Below, in pieces: positions 16,957-25,796 of a stretch of DNA of 64,000 nucleotides. Each line of letters begins with the position of its first letter. Positions within the stretch are counted from its first letter, which is position 1. Origin of the DNA: JAJRAG01 sp050010535 (lineage in GTDB: Archaea > Thermoplasmatota > Thermoplasmata > Methanomassiliicoccales > JACIVX01); contig JBEKKT010000007.1 of assembly GCA_050010535.1 (NCBI GenBank), positions 1 to 64,000 on the forward strand, read 5' to 3'. The translations under genes and the position numbers were made by a program. The notes under the pieces were generated by a model, which saw nothing but the letters and a program-made list of their open reading frames with translations, was not told the origin of the DNA and ran no database searches.

Positions 16957-17576
16957 GTGGGCAGCAAGGAGTATTTCGACAAGGTCGTGAATCAATGGGA
17001 TGAGATGAGGTCCGGCTTCTTTTCCGAACCGTTGAGAGAGCAAGTTCTCGATATTGCCCGTGTCGAGTCTGGAATGATCGCCGTGGACGTCGGTGTCGGA
17101 AGCGGGTTCATCACCGAGGGTCTGCTCGGAAGAGGTCTCGCCATCATAGACGTGGACCAATCTGAAGCCATGTTGGACGAGCTGAAGAGGAAGTTCACAA
17201 CGGGCGGGAAGGTTGATTGCAGAATCGGGGACGCGTTGATGTTGCCCGTTCCAAGCGAATCCGTCGATTATGTTTTCGCCAACACGTGCCTTCATTATGT
17301 TGTCTCTTCTGCTCTGGCTGTCAAGGAGATGGCTAGGGTGGTGAAGCCAGGAGCAAAGGGGGTCATGACCGATCTCGAGGAGCACGATTTCGGATTCCTG
17401 AGGGAGAAACAGCACACCGGTGGATGGGCCTCAAGAAGGAATCCGTGATGAGGTGGCTCATGGGCGCGGAATTGAAAGGAGTCTCTGTCAGAACGTGCGA
17501 CAGGTGCCACGCGTGATCGAGCTGCCGACACGACACAGCCGACATAGCGATTTTCGTTGCGATCGACAAGAAATGA
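16957..17576 (+). pseudogene. SAM-dependent methyltransferase, frameshifted
   Basis: The intact part (163 codons) is a class I methyltransferase: MIAVDVGVGSGFITEGLLG is motif I, IIDVDQSEAML motif II, and ANTCLHYV plus EMARVVKPGAKGVM match later motifs. At about 17415 the frame ends early in a foreign tail. The expected continuation (RWMGLKKESVMRWLMGAELKG, then TCDRC) reads on in another frame, is cut by a TGA, and resumes with DIAIFVAIDKK to 17576. So there is one frameshift and one nonsense change. It is either a recently dead gene or a sequencing error plus a real stop. Substrate unknown. Confidence 0.7.
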
Positions 17577-17673
17577 TCACGGAATTCTCTTCCTTCTCTT
17601 GGAATGATTTGCGCTGCGTCGGTTTGGCCAGTATCGCGTTTCCATCGCGGATGTCTGGCAAGCCGGAACAAAC

Positions 17674-17683
17674 CTTTTATATC
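17674..17683 (+). promoter_or_regulatory. TATA box for the L7Ae ribosomal operon
   Basis: CTTTTATATC, about 85 bases before L7Ae. A GGAGG ribosome site stands just before the ATG. Confidence 0.5.
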
Positions 17684-17762
17684 ACTACTACTTTGTGCTC
17701 GTTTGCTCTTCTGAGCCGATGAATGATGACGATGTGCATAACATCGGAAGGAGGTATTCACA

Positions 17763-18134
17763 ATGGCAAAGCCAATCTATGTTCGGTTTGAGATGCCGAA
17801 GGAACTTCAGGATAAAGCTTACGAGATCGTCGAAGTTGCAAGGGACACTGGGAAGGTCAAGAAAGGGTCCAATGAGGTAACGAAGTTGGTCGAGCGAGGA
17901 GAGACGGTTCTGGTCGTCATGGCCGAAGACGTCCAGCCCCCGGAGATACTCGCTCATCTCCCTTTTCTTTGCGAGGAGAGGAACATCGCATACGCCTACG
18001 TTCCAAGCAAGGCGGAGCTCGGAAATGCTTCAGGCCTTGAAAAGCCCACGGCCGCGGTGGCGATCGTCGATATCGGCAAAGGCAAGCCGCTGCTCGAGAA
18101 CTTGAACGAGCAGGTCAAGAAGCTGAAGAAGTAG
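17763..18134 (+). CDS. rpl7ae: Ribosomal protein L7Ae
   Basis: Kink-turn RNA-binding protein (123 residues) of the large subunit. In archaea it also belongs to box C/D and H/ACA snoRNPs and RNase P. Visible: VRFEMPKELQDKAYEIVEVA, KKGSNEVTKLVERGETVLVVMAEDVQPPE (RNA-binding surface) and IAYAYVPSKAELGNASG. GGAGG precedes the ATG. First gene of an L7Ae-S28e-L24e-Ndk-IF2 cluster that is conserved across archaea. Confidence 0.96.
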   Translation: MAKPIYVRFEMPKELQDKAYEIVEVARDTGKVKKGSNEVTKLVERGETVLVVMAEDVQPPEILAHLPFLCEERNIAYAYVPSKAELGNASGLEKPTAAVAIVDIGKGKPLLENLNEQVKKLKK

Positions 18135-18143
18135 GTGCGGTAA

Positions 18144-18356
18144 ATGGCAGATGATGAGAGCATACCCTCAGAGGTCGTCGAGGTCATCGGGAGGACAGGG
18201 ATGACCGGTGAGGCCACCCAGGTGAAGGTCCGAGTGCTGGAAGGCCGGGACAAGGGAAGGATCATCACCAGGAATATAATGGGCCCGGTCCGCATGGGCG
18301 ACATTCTCATGCTGAGGGAAACATCCAGAGAAGCTCGAAAGCTCTCTATCAGGTGA
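18144..18356 (+). CDS. rps28e: Ribosomal protein S28e
   Basis: Small-subunit protein, 70 residues, OB-fold. VIGRTGMTGEATQVKVRVLEG and the invariant end, here ILMLRETSREARKLSIR, identify it. It lies nine bases after L7Ae. Confidence 0.96.
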   Translation: MADDESIPSEVVEVIGRTGMTGEATQVKVRVLEGRDKGRIITRNIMGPVRMGDILMLRETSREARKLSIR

Positions 18357-18378
18357 GCGCCGATACAGAGGTGCGATC

Positions 18379-18747
18379 ATGGTCGAGCGAAGGATTTGTT
18401 CATTTTGCGGGAACGAGATCGAACCGGGCACTGGTAAGATGTATGTCAAGAAGGACGGTACGGTGTACTCGTTCTGCACGCACAAGTGCTACGAGAACAT
18501 GATACAGCTGAGGCGGATCCCGAGGAGGACCCTGTGGACCAGACATGCTAGGAAAGAGAGGGTCGAGCCGTCGAAGGAAGCCGCGATCGCTCCAGAGGAA
18601 GCACCCATAGAGGAGCCTAAGGCCGAGGTTAAGGAGGCCGGGAAGTCAGAGGCTCCGAAGGAAGCCGAAGCGGAGAAGCCGGCGAAGAAGGCTAAGAAAG
18701 TAAAGAAGGCAGCCCCGTCCGAAGCGAAGAAGAAATCCGAGGGGTGA
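18379..18747 (+). CDS. rpl24e: Ribosomal protein L24e with a long charged tail
   Basis: Residues 1-60 are L24e: RRICSFCGNEIEPGTGKMYVKK and FCTHKCYENM supply the four zinc Cys. Residues 61-122 are a low-complexity Ala/Lys/Glu tail. Most archaeal L24e proteins stop near 60-70 residues, so the tail is an extension, perhaps surface-exposed on the ribosome. Confidence 0.95.
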   Translation: MVERRICSFCGNEIEPGTGKMYVKKDGTVYSFCTHKCYENMIQLRRIPRRTLWTRHARKERVEPSKEAAIAPEEAPIEEPKAEVKEAGKSEAPKEAEAEKPAKKAKKVKKAAPSEAKKKSEG

Positions 18748-18754
18748 GCTAAAT

Positions 18755-19207
18755 ATGATCGAGCGCACGTTCGTAATGCTCAAGCCCGACGCTATCCAGC
18801 GCGGTCTGATTGGCGAGATTGTCGGGCGGTTGGAGGCAAGAGGTTTCAAACCTGTCGCCATGAAGCTGGTGCACATCCCGAAGGAGGTCGCTGAGAGGCA
18901 TTACGCGGAACACAAGGGAAAGAGCTTCTTCAAGCCGCTCGTGGAATACATTACGTCTGGGCCGGTCCTGTGCATGGTCTGGGAAGGGGAGAACATTATA
19001 GTCGCCCTCAGGACGATGATGGGCAAGACGAATCCCCAGGACGCAGCGCCAGGGACGATCAGGGGTGACCTGGCGCAGCAGACGGGTCGTAACATCATTC
19101 ACGGCTCCGACTCTTCCGAATCGGCAAGAAGGGAGATCGGTCTGTTCTTCAACGACTATGAGCTCCAGGAGCACACGAGGTCCATCGATCCCTGGCTCTT
19201 CGAATGA
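18755..19207 (+). CDS. ndk: Nucleoside diphosphate kinase
   Basis: Equilibrates NTP and dNTP pools through a phosphohistidine. 150 residues, the usual length. RTFVMLKPDAIQRGLIGEI and the active-site His in GRNIIHGSDSSESARREIGLFF (near residue 115) are intact. It sits in its standard archaeal place between L24e and IF2. Confidence 0.97.
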   Translation: MIERTFVMLKPDAIQRGLIGEIVGRLEARGFKPVAMKLVHIPKEVAERHYAEHKGKSFFKPLVEYITSGPVLCMVWEGENIIVALRTMMGKTNPQDAAPGTIRGDLAQQTGRNIIHGSDSSESARREIGLFFNDYELQEHTRSIDPWLFE

Positions 19208-19355
19208 TCGTTTGCTTTTGCTCTCGTTTTCTTCTTTCATCTTGTTCTTTGTCGTAGAGGACCAGTTGTGCGATTCTTGAAACCGAATGTGAGCAGAATC
19301 ATCCAGATGTCGCGCTAAGAAAAATACTAATAAGCAATCCCTCATGCGATACGCG

Positions 19356-21104
19356 ATGGCGATCAGACAGCCAATAGTGAGCGTGTTGGGCCATGTCGAC
19401 CATGGCAAGACCAGCCTGCTCGATTACATCAGAGGCAGCACGGTGGTCGAGAGGGAGGCGGGTCTGATCACGCAACACATCGGGGCGACGGAGGTCCCGA
19501 TCAAGCACATCTACGAGGTCTGCGCGGACCTGATTGGAGAGAAGAAGTTCTCAGTCCCAGGATTGCTTTTCATTGATACACCGGGCCATCAGTCCTTCAC
19601 GTCGCTGAGGGCTCGTGGGGGCTCCCTAGCGGACCTCGCGGTCTTGGTCGTCGACGTAAGAGAGGGCATGAAGCCTCAGACGGTTGAGTCTCTGAGTATC
19701 CTCAAGCGATTCAAGACGCCGTTCGTCGTGGCGTTGAACAAGATTGATCTGATACCTGGTTGGATCTCCCATCCCGACAAGCCGTTCGTGCTGTCTTTGA
19801 GGGACCAAAATGAAGACATCAAAGCGGAACTGGACAACAACCTGTACAATCTGTCTGCCAGGCTCCATCATGAGCGTATATCGGCGGAAAGATATGACCG
19901 GATCGACGACTTTACAAAGAATTTCGCCATAGTCCCTGTAAGCGCGAAGAGTGGGGAAGGAGTGCCGGATCTCCTTCTTGTCTTAATTGGTTTGGCTCAA
20001 CGCTTCCTTGAGAACGAGCTCAACACCGAAGAGGGCCCGGGGAGGGGCACGATTCTCGAGGTCAAGGAGGAGAGGGGTCTGGGTCCGGCGCTGGACGTCA
20101 TCATCTACTCCGGGACGATTGCCAGGGGTGACACCGTAGCTCTTGGGACGACATCGAAGCCGCTCGTGACGAAGGTGAAAGCGGTCTTGAAGCCCAAACC
20201 CTTGGATGAGATAAGGGATCCGAGGGAGAAGTTCGACTCGGTCAAGGAGGTCTCCGCTGCCGCGGGCGTGAAGGTGCTTTGTCAGAGTCTTGAAGGCGTC
20301 GTGGCAGGAGCTCCTTTGAAGGTCATCATGGGCGACAAGGACGAGGTCTTGAATGAGATCGAGGAGGAGACAAGGCTCAGCATCCCGACGAGCGATATAG
20401 GGATTATGATCAAGGCCGACGCGATCGGGTCCCTCGAGGCCCTAGCATACGAGGCGCAGAACGCGAACATTCCGATAAGGAAGTTCGAGGTCGGCGCGAT
20501 ATCCCGAAGGGACATCGTCGAGACCTCCTCATACACGGATCCTCTCCATAAAGCGATACTCGGTTTCAACATCGGACTGCTTCCCGAGGCGAGGGAAGCA
20601 ATTCTGACTTATGGAACGAAGGTATTCACCAACGATGTCCTCTATAGACTTTTCGAGGATTACCAAAAGTGGGTCGAGGGGCAGAAGAGGGAGATCGAGG
20701 CGTCGAAGCGCTCGGAGTTTGCGTTCCCGGGAAAGGTGAGGATCCTTCCCGACTGCGTGTTCCGGGTCAGCAAGCCCGCGATCGTCGGCGTGAGGGTCCT
20801 GTCCGGAAGGATCCGCCCGGGTCAGACACTCATCTCTGTCGACGGCCGCGATATCGGCAAGATTAGAAGCATAAGGTCCGGCGAAGATGCGCTGAAAGAG
20901 GCGATCATGGGAGCTGAGGTCGCGATCGGGATCGAAGGCGCAACCGTCGGGAGGCAGATCAACGTAGAGGACATCCTATACGTCGGGATTCCCGAGTCCA
21001 AGGTGAAGGACCTTGAGAATTTCGAGCTAAATGCTGATGAAAAGATGACGCTCGAGGAACTGCTGAGGATCAAGAGGAAGGACGACCGATTCTGGGGAAT
21101 GTAG
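19356..21104 (+). CDS. infB: Translation initiation factor IF2/aIF5B
   Basis: GTPase that joins ribosomal subunits at initiation. 582 residues. G1 GHVDHGKTS, G3 DTPGHQSF, G4 NKIDLI, and domain II to IV sequence follow, including FPGKVRILPDCVFRVSKPAIVG. A TATA-like AAAATACTAATAAG near 19320 would start RNA about 19350, favouring ATG 19356 over 19344. It lacks an intein and the long N-terminal extension of eukaryotic eIF5B. Confidence 0.96.
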   Translation: MAIRQPIVSVLGHVDHGKTSLLDYIRGSTVVEREAGLITQHIGATEVPIKHIYEVCADLIGEKKFSVPGLLFIDTPGHQSFTSLRARGGSLADLAVLVVDVREGMKPQTVESLSILKRFKTPFVVALNKIDLIPGWISHPDKPFVLSLRDQNEDIKAELDNNLYNLSARLHHERISAERYDRIDDFTKNFAIVPVSAKSGEGVPDLLLVLIGLAQRFLENELNTEEGPGRGTILEVKEERGLGPALDVIIYSGTIARGDTVALGTTSKPLVTKVKAVLKPKPLDEIRDPREKFDSVKEVSAAAGVKVLCQSLEGVVAGAPLKVIMGDKDEVLNEIEEETRLSIPTSDIGIMIKADAIGSLEALAYEAQNANIPIRKFEVGAISRRDIVETSSYTDPLHKAILGFNIGLLPEAREAILTYGTKVFTNDVLYRLFEDYQKWVEGQKREIEASKRSEFAFPGKVRILPDCVFRVSKPAIVGVRVLSGRIRPGQTLISVDGRDIGKIRSIRSGEDALKEAIMGAEVAIGIEGATVGRQINVEDILYVGIPESKVKDLENFELNADEKMTLEELLRIKRKDDRFWGM

Positions 21105-21227
21105 GAATTTCGGGACTTGCGGCGACTGCCTCGAATTGCGTGATTAAGACGATTGTCTGGTGCCTGGTCATTCACCAAAAGTTATTTAACGGGAACTACA
21201 TTAGGGCCATACTCACAGGTGTTTGGA

Positions 21228-21620
21228 ATGGTTGAATTCAAAGCTGTGATCAACGACGTCAAAAGCGGAAGATCGTACCAGGTCGCTGTCTCGGGCCATC
21301 ATGCGAATTCTCTCATTGGCAGAAAGATCGGCGACGTTGTGGACGGTATATTCGTCGGTCTTCCGGGATACAAACTCATGATCACCGGAGGCAGCGATAA
21401 GGATGGATTCCCGATGAGGCACGATCTTCCAGGACCCAGGAGGACCAAGATCCTCATCTCCAAGGGCGTTGGCTTCAAGTCTGCTGAGAAGGGATTGAGG
21501 GCCAAGAAGATGGTCAGAGGAAACACGATCTCGCCGGAGACAGTACAGATAAACATGAAGGTCAAGGCCCAGGGGTCGAAACCCATCGAGGATCTGATAA
21601 AGAAAGAGGAAACCAAATGA
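21228..21620 (+). CDS. rps6e: Ribosomal protein S6e
   Basis: Small-subunit protein, 130 residues. EFKAVINDVKSGRSYQ, IGRKIGDVVDG and DGFPMRHDLPGPRRTKILIS are diagnostic. ATG 21228 is chosen; the longer frame to 21153 crosses the likely TATA (AAGTTATTTAAC, about 21179-21190). Its stop overlaps aIF2-gamma by four bases. Confidence 0.95.
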   Translation: MVEFKAVINDVKSGRSYQVAVSGHHANSLIGRKIGDVVDGIFVGLPGYKLMITGGSDKDGFPMRHDLPGPRRTKILISKGVGFKSAEKGLRAKKMVRGNTISPETVQINMKVKAQGSKPIEDLIKKEETK

Positions 21621-22849
21621 AGGTTCCGATTCAGCCTGAGGTCAACATCGGGATGATCGGTCATGTCGACCATGGCAAGACCACCCTGACCAAGGCACTG
21701 AGCGGAGAGTGGACGGATCGGCATTCCGAGGAGATCAAGCGGGGCATCTCCATACGATTGGGCTACGCAGACGTTGCATTCTACAAGTGTCCCGACTGCG
21801 ATCCTCCGAAAGCCTACACGAACGAGCCGACCTGCAAGGGGTGCGGCGGCAAGGCGGAATTCCTGAGGGCGGTGTCCTTCGTCGACGCGCCTGGCCACGA
21901 GACCCTGATGGCAACGATGCTGTCCGGGGCGGCGATGATGCACGGCGCTCTTCTTCTGATAGCGGCGAACGAGCCTTGCCCCCAGCCTCAGACGAAGGAG
22001 CACTTAATGGCGCTGACAATAATTGGCGTCGACAAGATCATCATCGTTCAGAACAAGATCGATCTGGTCAGCAGGGAGGAAGCCTTGGAGAACTATCGCC
22101 AGATCAAGGCGTTCGTGAAGGGTACAATCGCAGAGAACGCGCCGGTCATACCGGTTTCGGCACATCATGATGTGAACATCGACAAGCTGATCGAAGCGAT
22201 CGAGACCTACATGCCCTCGCCGAAGTTCGACTCGAAGAAGCCGTCGAGGATGTACGTTGCCAGATCGTTCGATATCAACACTCCCGGATCGTCTCCGGAG
22301 ACTCTCAAAGGGGGCGTTCTTGGCGGGACGCTGATGCAAGGCATCCTTCAGATAGGGGACGAGATTGAGGTGAGCCCGGGGAGAAAGGTCGAGAGCGGCG
22401 GCAAGGCAAGTTGGGAGCCGATATCGACTACGGTCGAATCCCTCCACGCCGGAGCGACCGAACTGGAGAAGGCCAAGCCAGGCGGATTGATCGCCATCGG
22501 GACGAAGCTCGATCCGGCCTTGACGAAATCGGACGGACTGACGGGCAGGGTCGTCGGAAAGCCAGGGACGCTGCCTCCGATGCTCCACAAGTTCAAGATG
22601 TCGACGCATCTTCTGGAGAGGGTCGTGGGCACGGCGGAGGGCTTGGCGGTCGAGAACATCAAGACGAACGAGCCGCTTATGCTCAGCATCGGGACCGCTA
22701 CGACCGTAGGGATAGTCACGAGTGCTAGGGAGGAGACCTCCGAAGTCTCCCTGAAAATACCAGTGTGCGCGGAAGAGAATCAGAGGGTCGCCATCTCTAG
22801 GAAGATATCTGGGAAATGGCGTCTGATCGGCTATGGCGTCATCGAGTGA
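21617..22849 (+). CDS. eif2g: Translation initiation factor aIF2, gamma subunit
   Basis: GTPase subunit that carries initiator Met-tRNA to the 30S subunit. 410 residues. GHVDHGKTTL, the zinc knuckle CPDCDPPKAYTNEPTCKGCG, VDAPGHETLMATML and NKIDLVSREEAL are all present. The four-base overlap with S6e and the 17-base overlap with the PIN gene point to one operon. Confidence 0.97.
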   Translation: MKVPIQPEVNIGMIGHVDHGKTTLTKALSGEWTDRHSEEIKRGISIRLGYADVAFYKCPDCDPPKAYTNEPTCKGCGGKAEFLRAVSFVDAPGHETLMATMLSGAAMMHGALLLIAANEPCPQPQTKEHLMALTIIGVDKIIIVQNKIDLVSREEALENYRQIKAFVKGTIAENAPVIPVSAHHDVNIDKLIEAIETYMPSPKFDSKKPSRMYVARSFDINTPGSSPETLKGGVLGGTLMQGILQIGDEIEVSPGRKVESGGKASWEPISTTVESLHAGATELEKAKPGGLIAIGTKLDPALTKSDGLTGRVVGKPGTLPPMLHKFKMSTHLLERVVGTAEGLAVENIKTNEPLMLSIGTATTVGIVTSAREETSEVSLKIPVCAEENQRVAISRKISGKWRLIGYGVIE

Positions 22850-23216
22850 TACCGGCAGAGGCCGGAAGGTCGTTCTCGACACGAACGCGCTGTTGATGCC
22901 TTTCGAATTCTCACTGAATCTTGACTTTGAACTGCGCGGTCTTCTCGGCGACTACGAAATCCTGGTCCCGGGGCCCGTGGTTGGGGAGCTCAAGCGTTCG
23001 AAGAGCAGGTTCGCCAGGGCGGCCTTGGAATTCTCAAGGAGATACAGCATCGTCGAGACGGAGAAGCAGGGCGATGACGGGGTCGCTGACGTGGCTGCCA
23101 GACTCGGCGCGTTCGTTCTGACAAATGACGTTGAGCTTCAGCGCAAGTTGAGGAAGATGAAGATCAAGACGATCCGTTTAAGATCCCGAAGTCACCTTGT
23201 TCTGGACGAGGACTAA
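22833..23216 (+). CDS. PIN-domain nuclease (FCF1/VapC9-like)
   Basis: 127 residues with the PIN acidic set: VVLDTNALLMPFE (first Asp), GPVVGELKRS (Glu), DDGVADVAARLGAFVLTNDVELQRKLR (last Asps). In archaea this gene commonly follows aIF2-gamma and is thought to act on rRNA or tRNA rather than as a toxin, as no antitoxin gene lies beside it. It overlaps aIF2-gamma by 17 bases. Confidence 0.88.
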   Translation: MASSSDTGRGRKVVLDTNALLMPFEFSLNLDFELRGLLGDYEILVPGPVVGELKRSKSRFARAALEFSRRYSIVETEKQGDDGVADVAARLGAFVLTNDVELQRKLRKMKIKTIRLRSRSHLVLDED

Positions 23217-24031
23217 ATCAGGGGTCGGGGCACGTCCGCAGAATCGTTTGACTTGCTTGCGCCTGTCTCTTTTAGTCTCCCTCCGACTATTTTCTTGCCA
23301 AGTTCTGTCATGGCAAAGACAGGTATCTTCTTTCCTGCCTGAAGCAGTGATTTCTCAGGCGCGAGCTCTCGAATCCATTTTGAGGCACACGCCGTCACCA
23401 CGTCGCATTCCTCCAATAGGCCCTCGGTCTCTTTCTTGCTCACGCCGCTTGTGTGGACTGCAAAGAGGACGACATGGTCCCCGAAGCGCTTTCTGATTCG
23501 TTTTGCCTCTCGGGAGGCCACGAGAGTCACGCCAATCATCTTGAACCCAAGTCTTATGGCCAGCCCGGTACCTTCGAATTGGTCTATCCTTCCGGTTTCG
23601 GGGTCAAGGACCCTCTCTCTTCCGATGCAATCCACGACCTCCATGTACGGGGTCGTTTCCGTAATGCCCGACACCCGACCACCGATCCCTTGAATCAGTT
23701 CCGGATCGGTGACGACAGCTGTGCCTGCGCCGTCACAGACGACGACAGCGCAGTCCAGGAATCCCTTGGAGACCGCCATCGCCATCAACTCCGAGATGCC
23801 GAATGTGAGGAAATCCCTCATTCTCAGCTCCCGCCTGGGCGTGCACATGCCGAAATCCTTGATGCGGAAGGCAATGTTCTTCTGGACGATCTCTGGTGTG
23901 ATCTTCTCGATGCCGCGGTACTTGTTGAAAAGTGGACAGTACTCGACGCGAGGGACGCCGATTTCCGTGACCTTTCCGTTCTCTATGACGACCCTAGTCC
24001 GGCCGAGTGCTTCGACGACATGCCTGTCCAC
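23213..24031 (-). CDS. DUF2099 protein (methanogenesis marker protein 8 family)
   Basis: 272 residues. RTRVVIENGKVTEIG, YCPLFNKYRGIE, FRIKDFGMCTPRRELRMRDF and VVCDGAGTAVVTDPELIQGIGGR are characteristic of this family. It was defined from methanogens but is also found in some non-methanogenic euryarchaea; its biochemical role is unknown. Conserved Cys residues could bind a metal or cluster. No other methanogenesis gene lies in this window. It is convergent with the PIN gene, overlapping by four bases. Confidence 0.8.
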   Translation of the reverse strand: MDRHVVEALGRTRVVIENGKVTEIGVPRVEYCPLFNKYRGIEKITPEIVQKNIAFRIKDFGMCTPRRELRMRDFLTFGISELMAMAVSKGFLDCAVVVCDGAGTAVVTDPELIQGIGGRVSGITETTPYMEVVDCIGRERVLDPETGRIDQFEGTGLAIRLGFKMIGVTLVASREAKRIRKRFGDHVVLFAVHTSGVSKKETEGLLEECDVVTACASKWIRELAPEKSLLQAGKKIPVFAMTELGKKIVGGRLKETGASKSNDSADVPRPLI

Positions 24032-24238
24032 GTGCTCACCTTTTCCTTTTTTCAGCCAATCAGGGTTCTCCTACATAAAACGGTCGAAAGACGGCGTTCA
24101 AGGAGCCGAAATTCTCAGAAACCGCGTAGGCTGTTTGTGTTCTCCCTAACCTGTGAAACAATTATATACGAAGGGATGGAATCGAACAATCGTCAACCGG
24201 GATTCAAAGTGCCGCCATATGAGATTGATGGGATTGGC

Positions 24239-24250
24239 GAAGCATGCTTC
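24239..24250. repeat. 12-base perfect palindrome at the ribK start
   Basis: GAAGCATGCTTC covers the presumed ribK ATG. The protein has an N-terminal DNA-binding domain, so this could be an autoregulatory operator, or chance. Confidence 0.35.
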
Positions 24251-24933
24251 AGAATCCGAAGACTAGGATGGAGATGAACGACAAGTTCGTTGGTGCGCTC
24301 AGACAAATCGCCCTTATGGGAGGTTTGCACGACTACGTGGCTGTTTCCTCTCGCGAGCTCGGCGACATGCTTGGGATGAGCCAGCAATCCGCATCCAAGC
24401 GGATACTTGAGCTGCTGGACGAGGGTCTCATCTACAGAGATCTCGGGGCGAGAAGACAGAGGATTAAGCTCACGGAGAAGGGTACGGATCTGCTGAGAAA
24501 GGAGTACCTGGAGTATCAGAAGATTTTCGAGATGAGGGACCACGTGCTGATCCGGGGGGGCGTCATAACTGGCATGGGTGAGGGACAATACTACGTCACC
24601 CAGCCGGGGTATATGGAGCAGTTCGCCGAGAAACTCGGATTCGAGCCGTACGACGGCACGCTGAACATCCGAGTCCTTCCTTCGGACCAGTCCAAATTGG
24701 ATGCGCTGAGGAGAGGTGGCGGCATAGTGATCAAGGGATTCGAGAAGAACGGAAGGACGTTCGGAGACGTCAGGTGCTATCCCACAACGATTCAGAACAT
24801 CGATTGCGCGATAGTGATCCCGTACAGATCCCATTACAACGATGTCATGGAGATTGTCTGCAAGTACCACTTGAGGCGCACACTCGGACTCAATGATGGC
24901 GACGGGATCGAGGTCCGCGTGTCCCTGGTCTAG
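24244..24933 (+). CDS. ribK: CTP-dependent riboflavin kinase with DNA-binding domain (RbkR type)
   Basis: 229 residues. About 1-85 form a winged helix-turn-helix (SSRELGDMLGMSQQSASKRILELLDEGLIYRDL). About 95-229 are the archaeal DUF120 riboflavin kinase making FMN with CTP: RGGVITGMGEGQYYV, EPYDGTLNIRV and RRTLGLNDGDGIEV are typical. The fusion is known in other archaea as an enzyme that also regulates riboflavin genes. A TATA (ATTATATACG, 24161-24170) stands upstream; ATG 24271 is an alternative start. No other riboflavin gene is nearby. Confidence 0.9.
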   Translation: MLQNPKTRMEMNDKFVGALRQIALMGGLHDYVAVSSRELGDMLGMSQQSASKRILELLDEGLIYRDLGARRQRIKLTEKGTDLLRKEYLEYQKIFEMRDHVLIRGGVITGMGEGQYYVTQPGYMEQFAEKLGFEPYDGTLNIRVLPSDQSKLDALRRGGGIVIKGFEKNGRTFGDVRCYPTTIQNIDCAIVIPYRSHYNDVMEIVCKYHLRRTLGLNDGDGIEVRVSLV

Positions 24934-24950
24934 GCATTTCCAGATCGGTG

Positions 24951-25787
24951 TCAGAACTTCTTCATGACGTACTCTGCGACCGACTGGAAGATCGCCCTTC
25001 CGTCTCCGGCGCCGTTCGGATCATCTCCCGACCTAGTCCAGTCCGGATGAGTGTACCTGTGGAACACCCTCTCGGGATGGGGCATAAGGCCCAATATGTT
25101 GCCCGCAGGGTTGCAAATGCCAGCGATGTTGCACAGCGAACCGTTTGGATTCCACGGGTATCCCGCGTACTCTCCCGCGGGATTGACGTACCTGAACACG
25201 ATCTGGTCATCATCCTCCAACCGATCGAGCAGCTTGTCCTTCTTCTCGACGGGGAGCATCAGGTTTCCCTCCGCGTGGGCGCACGGGAACATGACAGTCT
25301 TCCCCTTCGGGATCGTCCTGGTGAACACTGATTTGCCGCGGTTCTCGTGCTTGAGCAGTGTCGGGGTGCATTCGAACCTGCCAGAAACGTTAGTGGCAAG
25401 GGCCGCCCGCGGTTCCTTTGTCATCACGTCATCGAAGGCAGGCAGCATGCCGAGCTCGACTAGTATCTGGAATCCGTTGCATATTCCGATCACGGGTTTC
25501 TCATCAGAGACGAACTCCCTGAGATCCGAGGACAATGCGCTCTTCATCCGAGCCGCGAAGATCGCCCCCGCCCTCACGTAGTCTCCCGCCGAGAATCCGC
25601 CTGGCAATGCAAGTATATGATACTCGGAGAGATTGCGAATGATATTGGACGGACACGCCCTTATGATCTGCTTGAGGTGGACCCTCTCCGGCTTCGTCCC
25701 GATTTCCTTGAAAGCGGCGTAGGTCTCGTCCTCACAGTTGGTGCCCTCGATCCTCAGTATGCAGACCTTGATCTCACTGAGCTTCAT
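24951..25787 (-). CDS. purQ: Phosphoribosylformylglycinamidine synthase, glutaminase subunit
   Basis: Class I glutamine amidotransferase that feeds ammonia to PurL in purine synthesis. 278 residues, somewhat longer than bacterial PurQ. LPGGFSAGDYVRAGAIFA, the nucleophile in IGICNGFQILVELG and the His/Glu pair in MPHPERVF are intact. Last gene of purS-purL-purQ, nine bases after purL. Confidence 0.95.
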   Translation of the reverse strand: MKLSEIKVCILRIEGTNCEDETYAAFKEIGTKPERVHLKQIIRACPSNIIRNLSEYHILALPGGFSAGDYVRAGAIFAARMKSALSSDLREFVSDEKPVIGICNGFQILVELGMLPAFDDVMTKEPRAALATNVSGRFECTPTLLKHENRGKSVFTRTIPKGKTVMFPCAHAEGNLMLPVEKKDKLLDRLEDDDQIVFRYVNPAGEYAGYPWNPNGSLCNIAGICNPAGNILGLMPHPERVFHRYTHPDWTRSGDDPNGAGDGRAIFQSVAEYVMKKF

Positions 25788-25796
25788 GACACCACC

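Noticed and set aside
22833..23216. PIN protein as a VapC toxin
   Set aside because: No antitoxin gene is adjacent and the gene sits in the translation operon, where PIN proteins of the FCF1-like type are normal.
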